Shown piece after piece: positions 1 through 8,160 of a stretch of 48,691 bases of DNA. The DNA is from Planctomycetota bacterium. Lineage in GTDB: Bacteria; Planctomycetota; Planctomycetia; Pirellulales; Pirellulaceae. Location: contig JAGWWZ010000008.1 in NCBI GenBank assembly GCA_018970165.1, positions 1-48,691 on the forward strand, given 5' to 3'. Numbering within the stretch: the stretch's first letter is position 1; every line of letters starts with the position of its first letter. The position numbers and the translations under genes are program-made. Below the pieces are notes generated by a model, which saw only the letters and a list, made by a program, of their open reading frames with translations, made no database searches and was not told the origin of the DNA.

Positions 1-809
1 TCGGAAACCAAGTCTTTCATCTTCTCTTCCCCTACCACGGGATTGACCGACATGACATACACCCTAATCGTATCGAGTACATCTCTCGCTTGCTGAGAGT
101 GGATCGAGCGAGCAAGTAACTCGAACAAGATCCGCAGTACTGACTCCAGTTCTGAAGATCTTCCATACTTTAACAGCGCCAAAGCAACTTGCAAAATCGG
201 CTCCCCCGCCATCTTGGAATCCTCCATGCGGCTGACATCGAGAATCGCCAATTCCATCGCAGGCATGTAGCGTTTCCAAGTGTCCGGTACTGGAATGAGT
301 TCGGCCAGCGAGCGACTGGATCGCCAGGGGCCGACACCGTTGTAGACAACCCACGGCAGGATCGGTACCAGGGGCTGACGGCTGGCCAACGCATTCTCCC
401 AAATCCGCACAAGATACCCCAGCATCTGCACCAAGGTGTGCGGTTCGTCCGTGCTTTTGTGATCGATCAGTACAAAGATGTAGACGTAGTTGACCTTCAT
501 CCCCAATTTCTTGGCGATCTCCGGCGAAACATCCACCTTGAAGAGCCGATCGGCGAAACGACGGCGCAGATTGGTATCGATGAAGCTCGCGTCGACGGGA
601 GCAAGCGTTTCAAACAGCAAATGCTCAGCGATTTCGCTCGGCAGATGCTGGGACAGGAGTGCTCGGGCGGCATCGATTTGCTGGAGCGTCTGATTGATCA
701 ATCGATCATGTGGCGACTGGATCCGTTCGTCGCGCTGCTCATCATGCTGCTGTTCATCGAACGGGTCCATAAACGGTAGCTGTTCATCGGCGTTTTCTTC
801 GGTACTCAT
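1..809 (-). CDS. Rpn-family PD-(D/E)XK nuclease / Transposase_31-like (3' end off window)
   Basis: Reading the minus strand from an ATG at 809 gives an open frame of about 269 codons that runs off the left edge, so the C-terminus is missing. The N-terminal 30 residues are acidic and Gln-rich. Next comes the segment PHDRLINQTLQ..., then a block ending in DTNLRRRFADRLFKVDV, then YVYIFVLIDHKSTDEPHTLVQMLGYL. This order (D/H-rich start, long helix, FVLIDHKS strand with a conserved K) is that of the Rpn recombination-promoting nuclease / PF04754 family, whose fold is PD-(D/E)XK. Family members cut DNA and promote RecA-independent recombination, and some are defence-related. The acidic residue before HK is D instead of the usual E. 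A TACAAT box lies 7 nt before the ATG. The family call is pattern recognition without a search. Confidence 0.75.
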   Translation of the reverse strand, partial: MSTEENADEQLPFMDPFDEQQHDEQRDERIQSPHDRLINQTLQQIDAARALLSQHLPSEIAEHLLFETLAPVDASFIDTNLRRRFADRLFKVDVSPEIAKKLGMKVNYVYIFVLIDHKSTDEPHTLVQMLGYLVRIWENALASRQPLVPILPWVVYNGVGPWRSSRSLAELIPVPDTWKRYMPAMELAILDVSRMEDSKMAGEPILQVALALLKYGRSSELESVLRILFELLARSIHSQQARDVLDTIRVYVMSVNPVVGEEKMKDLVS

Positions 810-816
810 GCCAGGA

Positions 817-847
817 ATTGTACCGCGTTTTGCGGAGCAGAGTCCAA
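817..847 (-). promoter_or_regulatory. candidate promoter of the Rpn-family gene
   Basis: On the minus strand TACAAT (822-817) is preceded by TTGGAC (847-842) with a long 19-nt spacer. Only 7 nt separate the -10-like box from the ATG at 809, so a transcript from it would be leaderless or nearly so. There is no convincing Shine-Dalgarno sequence. Confidence 0.35.
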
Positions 848-941
848 CGATGGAGTAGGTGTAGGATGCTCACCCAGACCCGAGCATGGGCTACATCGCG
901 AGGGAATCTGCTCTCGAATCGTTGCGGCATCCGAGAGGACC

Positions 942-1103
942 TCAAGGAATCCAGAGAATCGGCAGGGTGAGGATCAGCAGTGGCCCCGAGAGTAGCGAAC
1001 TGAGAATATAATACGTGAACAGACGAGGTGCGGGGATCGCAACTTGTCTCGGATCAAAGAACCCGTTTGGTTCGGGGGAAGCGACTTGTTCGTCCGTCGG
1101 CAT
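942..1103 (-). pseudogene. 53-codon membrane ORF, possibly the stump of a PH-domain (bPH_2/YdbT-like) gene
   Basis: An ATG at 1103 on the minus strand is preceded by a GAGGA-type ribosome site with 7-nt spacing and opens a frame of 53 codons ending in TGA at 942. The product starts with a polar segment containing FFDPRQVAIPAPRLFTYY and continues into one hydrophobic helix (ILSSLLSGPLLILTLPILW). In planctomycete bPH_2 membrane proteins a similar start is followed by the PH-like domain; here the frame stops right after the helix. Neither other minus-strand frame before the next gene restores an obvious continuation. It may be a decayed gene or a genuine small membrane protein. It is divergent from the YmdB-like gene, whose start is 85 nt away. 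Confidence 0.4.
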
Positions 1104-1188
1104 GGATATCCTCAGAAATCATTTCGCGAGTGTTTCGCTAATAGCGTTTATTGTCCTATTCGTCATCCTTGCAGGAATCTGGAACACG

Positions 1189-2010
1189 ATGCCTTTGGAT
1201 CTCCCAGAAAAGCTTACGGGGCAGACTCGCATTGTATTGATCGGCGACATCGTCGGGAAACCGGGGATGACTGCTGCTTGTTCGGCGGTTCCTATGTTGC
1301 GACAGGCGGGAGTCGATCTTATCGTAGCCAATGCGGAAAACGCTGCCGATGGTGCTGGCTTGACCATCAAACAGTATGAACAACTCGTCGCCGCAGGAGT
1401 CGATGCGATCACCCTAGGGGATCACATTTACAAGAAACGGGAAATCGAAAAATCGCTCCGCCTTCAATCCAATATCGTCAAACCTGCCAACTTTCCGGAC
1501 AAGGCTCCCGGCAAAGATCATTGCATCGTAAGAACTTCTGCGGGAGTCCCTGTCGCTGTTCTCAGTTTGCTCGGCCGAGTATTCATGCGGCCCGTCAATT
1601 GCCCGTTTGAGGCTGCCGATCGTGTCCTGGCATCGCTTCCCGAATCGGTGACACTGCGCCTGGTCGATATGCATGGAGAGGCCACAAGCGATAAACAAGC
1701 GATGGGTTACTATCTCGATGGACGCGTTACCGCAGTGCTCGGAACGCACACGCACGTTCCAACTGCCGATGAGCAAATTCTTCCAGCAGGGACCGCGTTT
1801 CAGTGCGATGTCGGAATGACAGGTCCCCATCGCAGCATCCTGGGCCGAGAGATCGAACCCGTCTTGCGCACTACCTTGACGTTTGATCCGAACACCTTTC
1901 ACGTTGCCACCGCAGATGTACGCGTATCGGCAACGTGGTTGGATGCCGACACCGTTACCGGTCGCGCGTTACGGATCGGCCGACTGCGAATCCCTATCGA
2001 GACCAAATAG
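1189..2010 (+). CDS. YmdB-family metallophosphoesterase (cyclic-nucleotide phosphodiesterase type)
   Basis: The 273-aa product matches the TIGR00282/YmdB layout: GDIVGKPG at residues 19-26, NAENAADG at 48-55, the GDH motif at 77-79, then VDMHGEATSDK and GTHTHVPTAD in the C-terminal half. These are the ligands of a dinuclear metal centre. YmdB of Bacillus hydrolyses 2',3'-cAMP and affects biofilm and motility programmes. The usual Asn of the GNH motif is Asp here (D78). The frame is open upstream to 1015, but homology begins just after the ATG at 1189, which gives the family's normal length (about 260-270 aa). An AGGAA sequence lies about 12 nt upstream. The gene converges on ppk with 21 nt between stops. 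Cellular role here is unknown. Confidence 0.82.
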   Translation: MPLDLPEKLTGQTRIVLIGDIVGKPGMTAACSAVPMLRQAGVDLIVANAENAADGAGLTIKQYEQLVAAGVDAITLGDHIYKKREIEKSLRLQSNIVKPANFPDKAPGKDHCIVRTSAGVPVAVLSLLGRVFMRPVNCPFEAADRVLASLPESVTLRLVDMHGEATSDKQAMGYYLDGRVTAVLGTHTHVPTADEQILPAGTAFQCDVGMTGPHRSILGREIEPVLRTTLTFDPNTFHVATADVRVSATWLDADTVTGRALRIGRLRIPIETK

Positions 2011-2031
2011 ACACGGGTCAATCGCTGACTA

Positions 2032-4146
2032 TCAATCTTTGCTCACAGCAGGACGATGGGGTTCGAATTGAGTTCGAGCAGCTTGCTCCGCCATCTTCAC
2101 CGCCTCGACGGCGTTTTGGTAAAGGATCTTTTGTGCGCGAATCTTGGACTGGCTTCCCTTGGGCTCGAGCCGACGGTATTGTCCATCGCTCTGGAGTTCC
2201 CATGCGTTTTGATTGTCTCGAAAATAGGTGTCGAGAATTTCCACCAATCGGCGTTGCGAAGCGGGATCCTCAACCGGCACGAGCAACTCGATCCGGCGGT
2301 CCAAGGATCTAGGCATCCAATCCGCACTGCTGATGAAAACCGCATCTTCGCCGCCGTGAAAGAAGTACAGGATGCGAGCATGTTCGAGAAAGCGGTCGAC
2401 GATGCTGATGACCTGGATATTTTCGCTCAGCCCTGGAACTCCAGGCCTCAAACAACAGATACCCCGCACGTTCAGACGCACAATCACTCCTGCTTGGCTA
2501 GCGCGGTAGAGAGCTTCGATGATCTCGGGATCGACCAGCGAATTCATCTTTGCGACGATGTATGCCTTTTGACCCATCTGCTTGCGCTGGGTTTCGCCAT
2601 CGATGAGCGAAATCAACTTTTTACGCAGACCCAGTGGAGCTGAATCTATTTTCTCATAAGGTTGCGGCTGACTGTAGCCGGTGACCGCGTTGAAGAACGC
2701 TGACGCATCCTTGCCAAGGGATTCATCGCAAGTCAGGTAGCTAATATCGCTGTACATGCGGGCGGTGGATTCGTTGTAGTTGCCTGTTCCGAAATGGATA
2801 TATCGCACGACCCCCGAAGATTCTCGTCGAACGACGATACAGATCTTTGCGTGTGTCTTCAGTCCTCGCACCCCGTAGACCACTTGAACCCCGGATCGCT
2901 CCAACTCACGAGCCCACTCGATGTTGCGAGCTTCATCGAATCGAGCCTTGAGTTCCACAACGACGGTGACATACTTGCCCCGTTCAGACGCCCGCTTCAA
3001 GGCATCGACGATGGGGCTCTTGCGACTGGTCCGATAGAGCGTCTGCTTGATCGCCAATACGTCCGGATCGGAAGCTGCCTCTTCGATCAATCGTAATACT
3101 GGCTCGAAGCTCTCATAAGGATGGCAGAGGAGAACATCTTGCTCCGCGATAGTCTGGAACATGGACTTGGATGGATCCAACAATGAGGAACGTTGGGGCG
3201 GCCAGACCGTGTCGCGCAGAGCGGGGAACCCTTCGATATCGGTCAACTGCATCATGACCGACAAATCGAGGGGGCCAGGTATCCGAAAGACATCCCGATC
3301 CACGATCCCGATTCGCTGCTTCAGGAAATCGAGAGTGATGTCCGACACATCCTTCGCAATCTCGAGACGGACGAAATCCGCCGATCGACGAGATGACAAC
3401 ACCTCCTCCATCCCCAGCATCAAGTCCGCCGCACTGTCCTCGCGCACTGAGATATCAGCATTGCGGGTCACACGGAAGGCAACGCATTCCTCGATCCGTT
3501 TGCCAGGATAGTACTGGTGAGCGTGATGCGCGATGACATCTTCCAGCAACGCGTAACTGTAGCCTCGGTCGCTCGGCAGCGTAACGAATCGCGAAATCGT
3601 CCTGCCCAATGGAATAAACGAGAAGCGATGCGGAACCTCGGAATCGCCGCTCGCCATCCGCAAGCAGAGATAGAAACCCAAATTGGATAACAACGGAAAC
3701 GGAGCGTCGGGATCCAAGTCCATCGGGGACAGAACCGGATAAACTTCCTCATCGAAAAATCGATGCATCGCTTCGAGTTGCGGTGCCTTGGCCATCGACG
3801 CGGTCACTCGCTCCAATCCGTCTTCAGCCAAAGCTGGCTCAATCGAGTTCAAGAAGCATTCGTACTGGTCTCGAATGATCGTGTTGACTCGCTCATAGAT
3901 CGCCGACAACTGACCCGTAACGGTTGCGCCGCTCGGATCCGGAGCGTCGATCCCCTGAGCTTGCTGCAACTGCAAACCGCCAACGCGGACCATGAAGAAT
4001 TCGTCCATGTTGCTGAACGTAATCGCCAAGAACTTGAGCCGCTCGAGCGCCGGGACCTTGGAGTATTGAGCTTGATTGAGCACCCGCTGATTGAATTCGA
4101 GCCAACTTAATTCGCGGTTGATAAAGTGGCTGGTGGACTTGGCCAT
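2032..4146 (-). CDS. ppk1: polyphosphate kinase 1
   Basis: The 704-aa product has the length and full domain order of PPK1. The N-domain starts with FINRELSWLEFNQRVL near residue 8. The head domain contains FPLLSNLGFYLCLRM. The catalytic core contains LLCHPYESFEPV, AIKQTLYRTS, the GLKTHAKICIV segment (phospho-accepting His region), HFGTGNYNESTARMYSD, and the second conserved His region HARILYFFHGG followed by SSADWMPRSLDRRIELLVPV. PPK1 reversibly transfers the ATP gamma-phosphate to long-chain polyphosphate at the membrane. The ATG at 4146 gives the canonical N-terminus. No ppx gene lies beside it; the neighbours are the convergent YmdB-like gene and, divergently, a small membrane protein. 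Confidence 0.97.
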   Translation of the reverse strand: MAKSTSHFINRELSWLEFNQRVLNQAQYSKVPALERLKFLAITFSNMDEFFMVRVGGLQLQQAQGIDAPDPSGATVTGQLSAIYERVNTIIRDQYECFLNSIEPALAEDGLERVTASMAKAPQLEAMHRFFDEEVYPVLSPMDLDPDAPFPLLSNLGFYLCLRMASGDSEVPHRFSFIPLGRTISRFVTLPSDRGYSYALLEDVIAHHAHQYYPGKRIEECVAFRVTRNADISVREDSAADLMLGMEEVLSSRRSADFVRLEIAKDVSDITLDFLKQRIGIVDRDVFRIPGPLDLSVMMQLTDIEGFPALRDTVWPPQRSSLLDPSKSMFQTIAEQDVLLCHPYESFEPVLRLIEEAASDPDVLAIKQTLYRTSRKSPIVDALKRASERGKYVTVVVELKARFDEARNIEWARELERSGVQVVYGVRGLKTHAKICIVVRRESSGVVRYIHFGTGNYNESTARMYSDISYLTCDESLGKDASAFFNAVTGYSQPQPYEKIDSAPLGLRKKLISLIDGETQRKQMGQKAYIVAKMNSLVDPEIIEALYRASQAGVIVRLNVRGICCLRPGVPGLSENIQVISIVDRFLEHARILYFFHGGEDAVFISSADWMPRSLDRRIELLVPVEDPASQRRLVEILDTYFRDNQNAWELQSDGQYRRLEPKGSQSKIRAQKILYQNAVEAVKMAEQAARTQFEPHRPAVSKD

Positions 4147-4346
4147 AAGGAATCGATCCGCTCCCTTGCAATGACATCAAAGATCGCCGAGGCATCATTC
4201 TATCGTGATCCCCGAATCTTGCACGGCGACACCCAATCGATGGGTTCGTATCGAATAATCGCAGGCTGATCATTGGCCTCGCACTGTATCGCACAATTTG
4301 CTATCGAGATCAGAGGTCGAGTTTTTATTGTGGAGATTCGGGTGCG

Positions 4347-4739
4347 ATGATGAAGTTTACAGGTTTGATTCTGATTTGCGCAACCAGCGCCTTGGCCTTG
4401 TTATTGCCTGCGTTGGGGATGGTCAAATTCCCGATGGTTGACCAGCGGACCGAGTCATCCGCGCTGACCAGTTCGCCGACATCTCCAAGTCCTCCCGCAG
4501 GGCTCCCCGTCGCCACACCTGCCTTCACTGGATTGCCGGGATCAACGCCTGCTGACGGAAATGCGAATCCAGCCCCAAATATTCAGACTCCCACATCGAT
4601 GGGGACGCCCTCCCTGCTGGGTCCTCCGTGGACACGACAGAAAGTAAGCTTGAACGCATGGCTGATGCTCGGGCCGGTGATGCTGCTGGGTATTGTGTTG
4701 TGGACCTTCGCACCGAATCGAGGCGGCGTGGGTCGATAG
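4347..4739 (+). CDS. small two-helix membrane protein, unknown
   Basis: The 130-aa product begins with a hydrophobic helix (residues about 3-24, FTGLILICATSALALLLPAL). A Pro/Ser/Thr/Gly-rich low-complexity linker of about 70 residues follows, and a second hydrophobic helix lies near the C-terminus (residues about 100-122). No domain is recognised. The tail after the second helix is short and basic. A TGGAGA sequence lies about 11 nt before the ATG. Codon use fits the neighbourhood and the stop falls 9 nt short of the convergent sulfotransferase stop, which supports it as a real gene. The likely topology is two anchors joined by a disordered periplasmic or cytoplasmic linker. Function unknown. 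Confidence 0.6.
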   Translation: MMKFTGLILICATSALALLLPALGMVKFPMVDQRTESSALTSSPTSPSPPAGLPVATPAFTGLPGSTPADGNANPAPNIQTPTSMGTPSLLGPPWTRQKVSLNAWLMLGPVMLLGIVLWTFAPNRGGVGR

Positions 4740-4748
4740 AAATACGAT

Positions 4749-5876
4749 TTAACCATCGTAACCATAGCGTTTGGCGTACTCGCTCCAGGCTTGCATCACC
4801 CTCCGTTCCTCGTCGCCTCGGAGTTCTAGACGATTCGTTTGATAGTCTCGTTCCAGCTTGGACTTCTCCGAAATTTTATCGCGCACACGATCGAAGCTGC
4901 CGAGTTCCAGTTGCTCGTAAATCCGATGCATGGCGGAAACCGGGTCGGCGACGAAGTCTTCATAGCGAAGTTCGATCAACTGAGAATCGGACAGACCGAT
5001 CCGGTCCGCTTCGAACGACTTATACATGTTTGGCAAGGTACGCAGAACGAACTCCTCAATCAGCTTTTCATCGGAAGGAGCTTGCATCGATTGAATCTCA
5101 TCGAGCGTCTTCCATAGCTTCAACGTCGAAGGGTAAACCTTTCTCGGATCGCGAACGATGTGTACGAACTTCGCCTGCGGATACATTTCGCGAAGGATTC
5201 CAAGTCGCCCTGTATGAGGCGGGCTCTTGAGAATCAGTGGCTTGCGGACCTTATACGTTACGGCTCGCAAAAACCAATCGAGTGCTCGTTTCCACGCCTC
5301 CAATTCGTCGGCGGTGAAGGTGCTCGATGCAAGGGTCCCCTCGTGGGGAATCGGATGGCTTGGAAACAAGATGCGAAGGTAGGGAGTGGGTGCCCCCAGA
5401 TTCATCAAGGCAAACTCATCTTCCTGCGGCAGCGACCAACCCGCCTTCATGTTGTCCATCGGCCGGCGCTCCGGCAACAGAAAACCACCGAAGCGCGTAA
5501 ACAATTCCTCGGTCAGTAGAAAGTGCCACGGGGCGAAGCATTGGAATGTCGTCGGCGATGCAAACCGCTCGTCGAGGGCGAGATACTCATGCAATAACGT
5601 TGTGCCACTACGCCAATGGCCTAAGACAAAAATCGGTGGACCCGCAAGCGATGTGCGATCGATCGCTCTTCCGAATCCGAGATGTTGAAACAAAGCTAGC
5701 AAATCATTCCAAGGAGAAAAGAACGAAACGCCGAGTGCCAGATGCAATCGCGACCAAGAGACATCGAAGCGATTTCGTGCGAGAAGACCAAACCAATACG
5801 GGAACCGCATTCCGTGCCAGAAGCGCGGAGACATCAAAGAATAAGCGTTTGAGTTTTTCGTCTTTTCCTTAGCCAT
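4749..5876 (-). CDS. sulfotransferase family protein (PAPS-dependent)
   Basis: The 375-aa product carries both cofactor signatures of PF13469-type sulfotransferases. The 5'-phosphosulfate loop IFVLGHWRSGTTLLHEYL is at about 82-99 and the 3'-phosphate motif FVHIVRDPRKVYPS at about 237-250. Family members move sulfate from PAPS to carbohydrates, lipids or peptides; planctomycetes carry many of them. DEFALMNLGAP and RYEDFVADP are further family-like segments. The substrate cannot be told from sequence. The frame extends to 6002, but the start at 5876 (MAKEKTKN...) is where family-like sequence begins. The gene diverges from flhA, leaving about 196 nt between them. Confidence 0.85.
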   Translation of the reverse strand: MAKEKTKNSNAYSLMSPRFWHGMRFPYWFGLLARNRFDVSWSRLHLALGVSFFSPWNDLLALFQHLGFGRAIDRTSLAGPPIFVLGHWRSGTTLLHEYLALDERFASPTTFQCFAPWHFLLTEELFTRFGGFLLPERRPMDNMKAGWSLPQEDEFALMNLGAPTPYLRILFPSHPIPHEGTLASSTFTADELEAWKRALDWFLRAVTYKVRKPLILKSPPHTGRLGILREMYPQAKFVHIVRDPRKVYPSTLKLWKTLDEIQSMQAPSDEKLIEEFVLRTLPNMYKSFEADRIGLSDSQLIELRYEDFVADPVSAMHRIYEQLELGSFDRVRDKISEKSKLERDYQTNRLELRGDEERRVMQAWSEYAKRYGYDG

Positions 5877-6072
5877 CCTTGGGAGTTCTTGATGAGTCTC
5901 GAGGGTCTGCAGGCATCGGAAGGTTATCGAGTGAACGGCTTCCTTTTGCAATGCCAATCCCCGAGACGATTCCCCAAAACGATATAGACATCCAAGGGAC
6001 AAGCTGGGTAGTTTCCTGGAACGCCGGATGGATTCGGCGAGTTGATCGGTATTCTGTCAGAAATGGTGAGCC

Positions 6073-8160
6073 ATGGGGGCTTTGATCCAACTCTTCTACC
6101 GCTATCGCGACGCGATCGTGCCCATCTCGATCATCGCCTGCATCGTAGTGATTTTGGTGCCCTTGCCGACGTGGCTGCTGGATATTCTTTTGTCGGCAAA
6201 CGTCGGCCTAGCGGTCGTGGTCTTGCTGACGACGATTTATGTGAGTTCGCCGCTGGAGTTCAACATCTTTCCGGCGATGTTGGTAGCAACCACGCTGTCG
6301 CGGTTGGTGCTCAATTTGGCTACGACGCGGCTCATTCTCACCCGAGATGGGAATGCGGGTGGCGAGACGGCAGGGCGGGTGATCGAGGCCTTCGGTGAGT
6401 TTGTAGCGGGGGATCGGATCGAAGTCGGATTGATTCTGTTTTTGATCATCTTCTTGATCAACTTCATTGTGATCACCAAGGGAGCGACCCGCATCGGCGA
6501 AGTCGCTGCTCGATTTGCGTTGGACGGCATGCCGGGTCGCCAAATGGCGATCGACGCCGATTTGGCGGCTGGTGCGATCGATGAGAAAGAAGCCCAGCGA
6601 CGCCGCGAGGAAGTGACTCGGCAAGCTGACTTCTACGGGGCGATGGATGGTGCCAGTAAATTCGTGCGCGGTGATGCGATCGCAGGTATCGCCATCACAT
6701 TCATCAATCTCGTTGGCGGTCTGTACATGGGATACATGTACTTTGACATGACCATTGCCGAATCCGCACAGGTTTATTCCAAGTTGACGATCGGTGATGG
6801 GTTGGTAAGCCAAGTCCCCGCCTTCCTCATTTCGTTGGCAGCAGCCTTGCTGACCACTCGAAGCACGCAGAAGTCTGACTTCTCGGGGGACTTCATCCGG
6901 CAGATTTTCTCCAAGCCACCGGCGCTGATCGTCGCGGGGGTCTTTCTATGCCTTCTCGTTTTCTCGAAATTGCCGGCTCTGCCAATGCTAACCATGGGTG
7001 GCGGTTGCATCGGACTTGCATTCCTGTTGCAACGCCAACAAAAAGAAGAAATCAAACAAGCCGCCCGGCGCAAACAAGAAGCCGAGCAAGCTCCGAAAGC
7101 AGTCCCTGAGAAGAAAGTCGAAGAGTATCTCGAAGTCGATCCGCTTCGCCTCGAACTTGGAGCACGCCTGATCTCATTGGCGGACCCCAATCGAGGCGGG
7201 GATTTGATGAAGAGAATCTCGACGGTTCGAGCGACCTTGGCAACCGAGATGGGCATCCTGCTACCGATGGTTCGCATCAAGGACAGGATGAGTCTTCCCG
7301 AAGCGAAATACGAACTCTCTATGTCAGGCAATCGGATCGCCTCGGGGTATCTTCGGCCGGATCGTTTGTTGGCGATCGACAAGGGATTGACCCTCGGCAC
7401 ACCTGATGGAGAAGAAACGATCGATCCAGCCTTTGGACGCAAGGCATACTGGATCGATCCCCGCATGCGCCAACAAGCCGAAATGTATGGTTATCACGTT
7501 GTGGAATGCGGAGCAGTCCTTGCAACGCACGTGCAGGAAGCGGCTCGCAAACACGCCGATGAACTCCTCACCCGTGAAGTCGCGAAACAACTGATCGATC
7601 AAGTCAAGAAGACCCACGCGACTATTGTCGAGGAGTTGATCCCGGGAACATTGAAGCTGTCCGATGTCCAGCAAGTGCTGCAAAATCTGCTGCGCGAGGA
7701 TATTCCCATCCGTCAGTTGGGGATGATTCTCGAGACCCTCGGTGATCATGCCCATCGCATCAAGGATCCGATTTGGCTGACGGAATACGTTCGCCATCGC
7801 ATGGCTCGCACGATTTCGCATCGCTATCGCGACGAATCGGGAACGCTGCGTGTGATCACTCTCGACCCCGCGCTCGAAGACCGTATCGCCGCCAACTCGG
7901 AGCATACCGAACGGGGCGTATTCCTCCGCCTGCCCCCCGATGCCGCAGCGAGGATCTGCTCGCGCATCGCAGAACAACTTCAGAAACTCGATACTCTCGG
8001 CCGACCTCGATGTGTTTTGGTTTCCCCTAAGATTCGCTTAGCGCTGCGGCAGATGACACAGGAGTCTGTCTCCGACCTACGAGTTCTGTCCTTCAACGAA
8101 GTGGCGAGGGATACCAATATTGAATCGGTAGGCATGGTAACCGACGAGCCGACTAAATGA
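6073..8160 (+). CDS. flhA: flagellar export apparatus protein FlhA
   Basis: The 695-aa product has the typical FlhA/SctV plan. About eight transmembrane helices fill residues 10-320, with the conserved loop RIGEVAARFALDGMPGRQMAID (about 136-157) and the following D/E-rich stretch. A charged linker (about 320-360) leads to the cytosolic domain, including LGARLISLADP and VIREELxR-like segments near LLREDIPIRQLGMILETL. FlhA is part of the flagellar type III export gate and docks chaperone-substrate complexes. Assignment to flagella rather than an injectisome rests on the overlapping flhF-like gene and on fliM elsewhere in the window. A GGTGAG sequence lies 5 nt before the ATG. The stop overlaps the next start (ATGA). 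Confidence 0.96.
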   Translation: MGALIQLFYRYRDAIVPISIIACIVVILVPLPTWLLDILLSANVGLAVVVLLTTIYVSSPLEFNIFPAMLVATTLSRLVLNLATTRLILTRDGNAGGETAGRVIEAFGEFVAGDRIEVGLILFLIIFLINFIVITKGATRIGEVAARFALDGMPGRQMAIDADLAAGAIDEKEAQRRREEVTRQADFYGAMDGASKFVRGDAIAGIAITFINLVGGLYMGYMYFDMTIAESAQVYSKLTIGDGLVSQVPAFLISLAAALLTTRSTQKSDFSGDFIRQIFSKPPALIVAGVFLCLLVFSKLPALPMLTMGGGCIGLAFLLQRQQKEEIKQAARRKQEAEQAPKAVPEKKVEEYLEVDPLRLELGARLISLADPNRGGDLMKRISTVRATLATEMGILLPMVRIKDRMSLPEAKYELSMSGNRIASGYLRPDRLLAIDKGLTLGTPDGEETIDPAFGRKAYWIDPRMRQQAEMYGYHVVECGAVLATHVQEAARKHADELLTREVAKQLIDQVKKTHATIVEELIPGTLKLSDVQQVLQNLLREDIPIRQLGMILETLGDHAHRIKDPIWLTEYVRHRMARTISHRYRDESGTLRVITLDPALEDRIAANSEHTERGVFLRLPPDAAARICSRIAEQLQKLDTLGRPRCVLVSPKIRLALRQMTQESVSDLRVLSFNEVARDTNIESVGMVTDEPTK

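Noticed and set aside
5877-6072. sigma-54 or sigma-28 flagellar promoter before flhA
   Set aside because: I looked for TGGCAC-N-TTGC and TAAA-N-GCCGATAA-like elements in the 196-nt gap and found none that fits.
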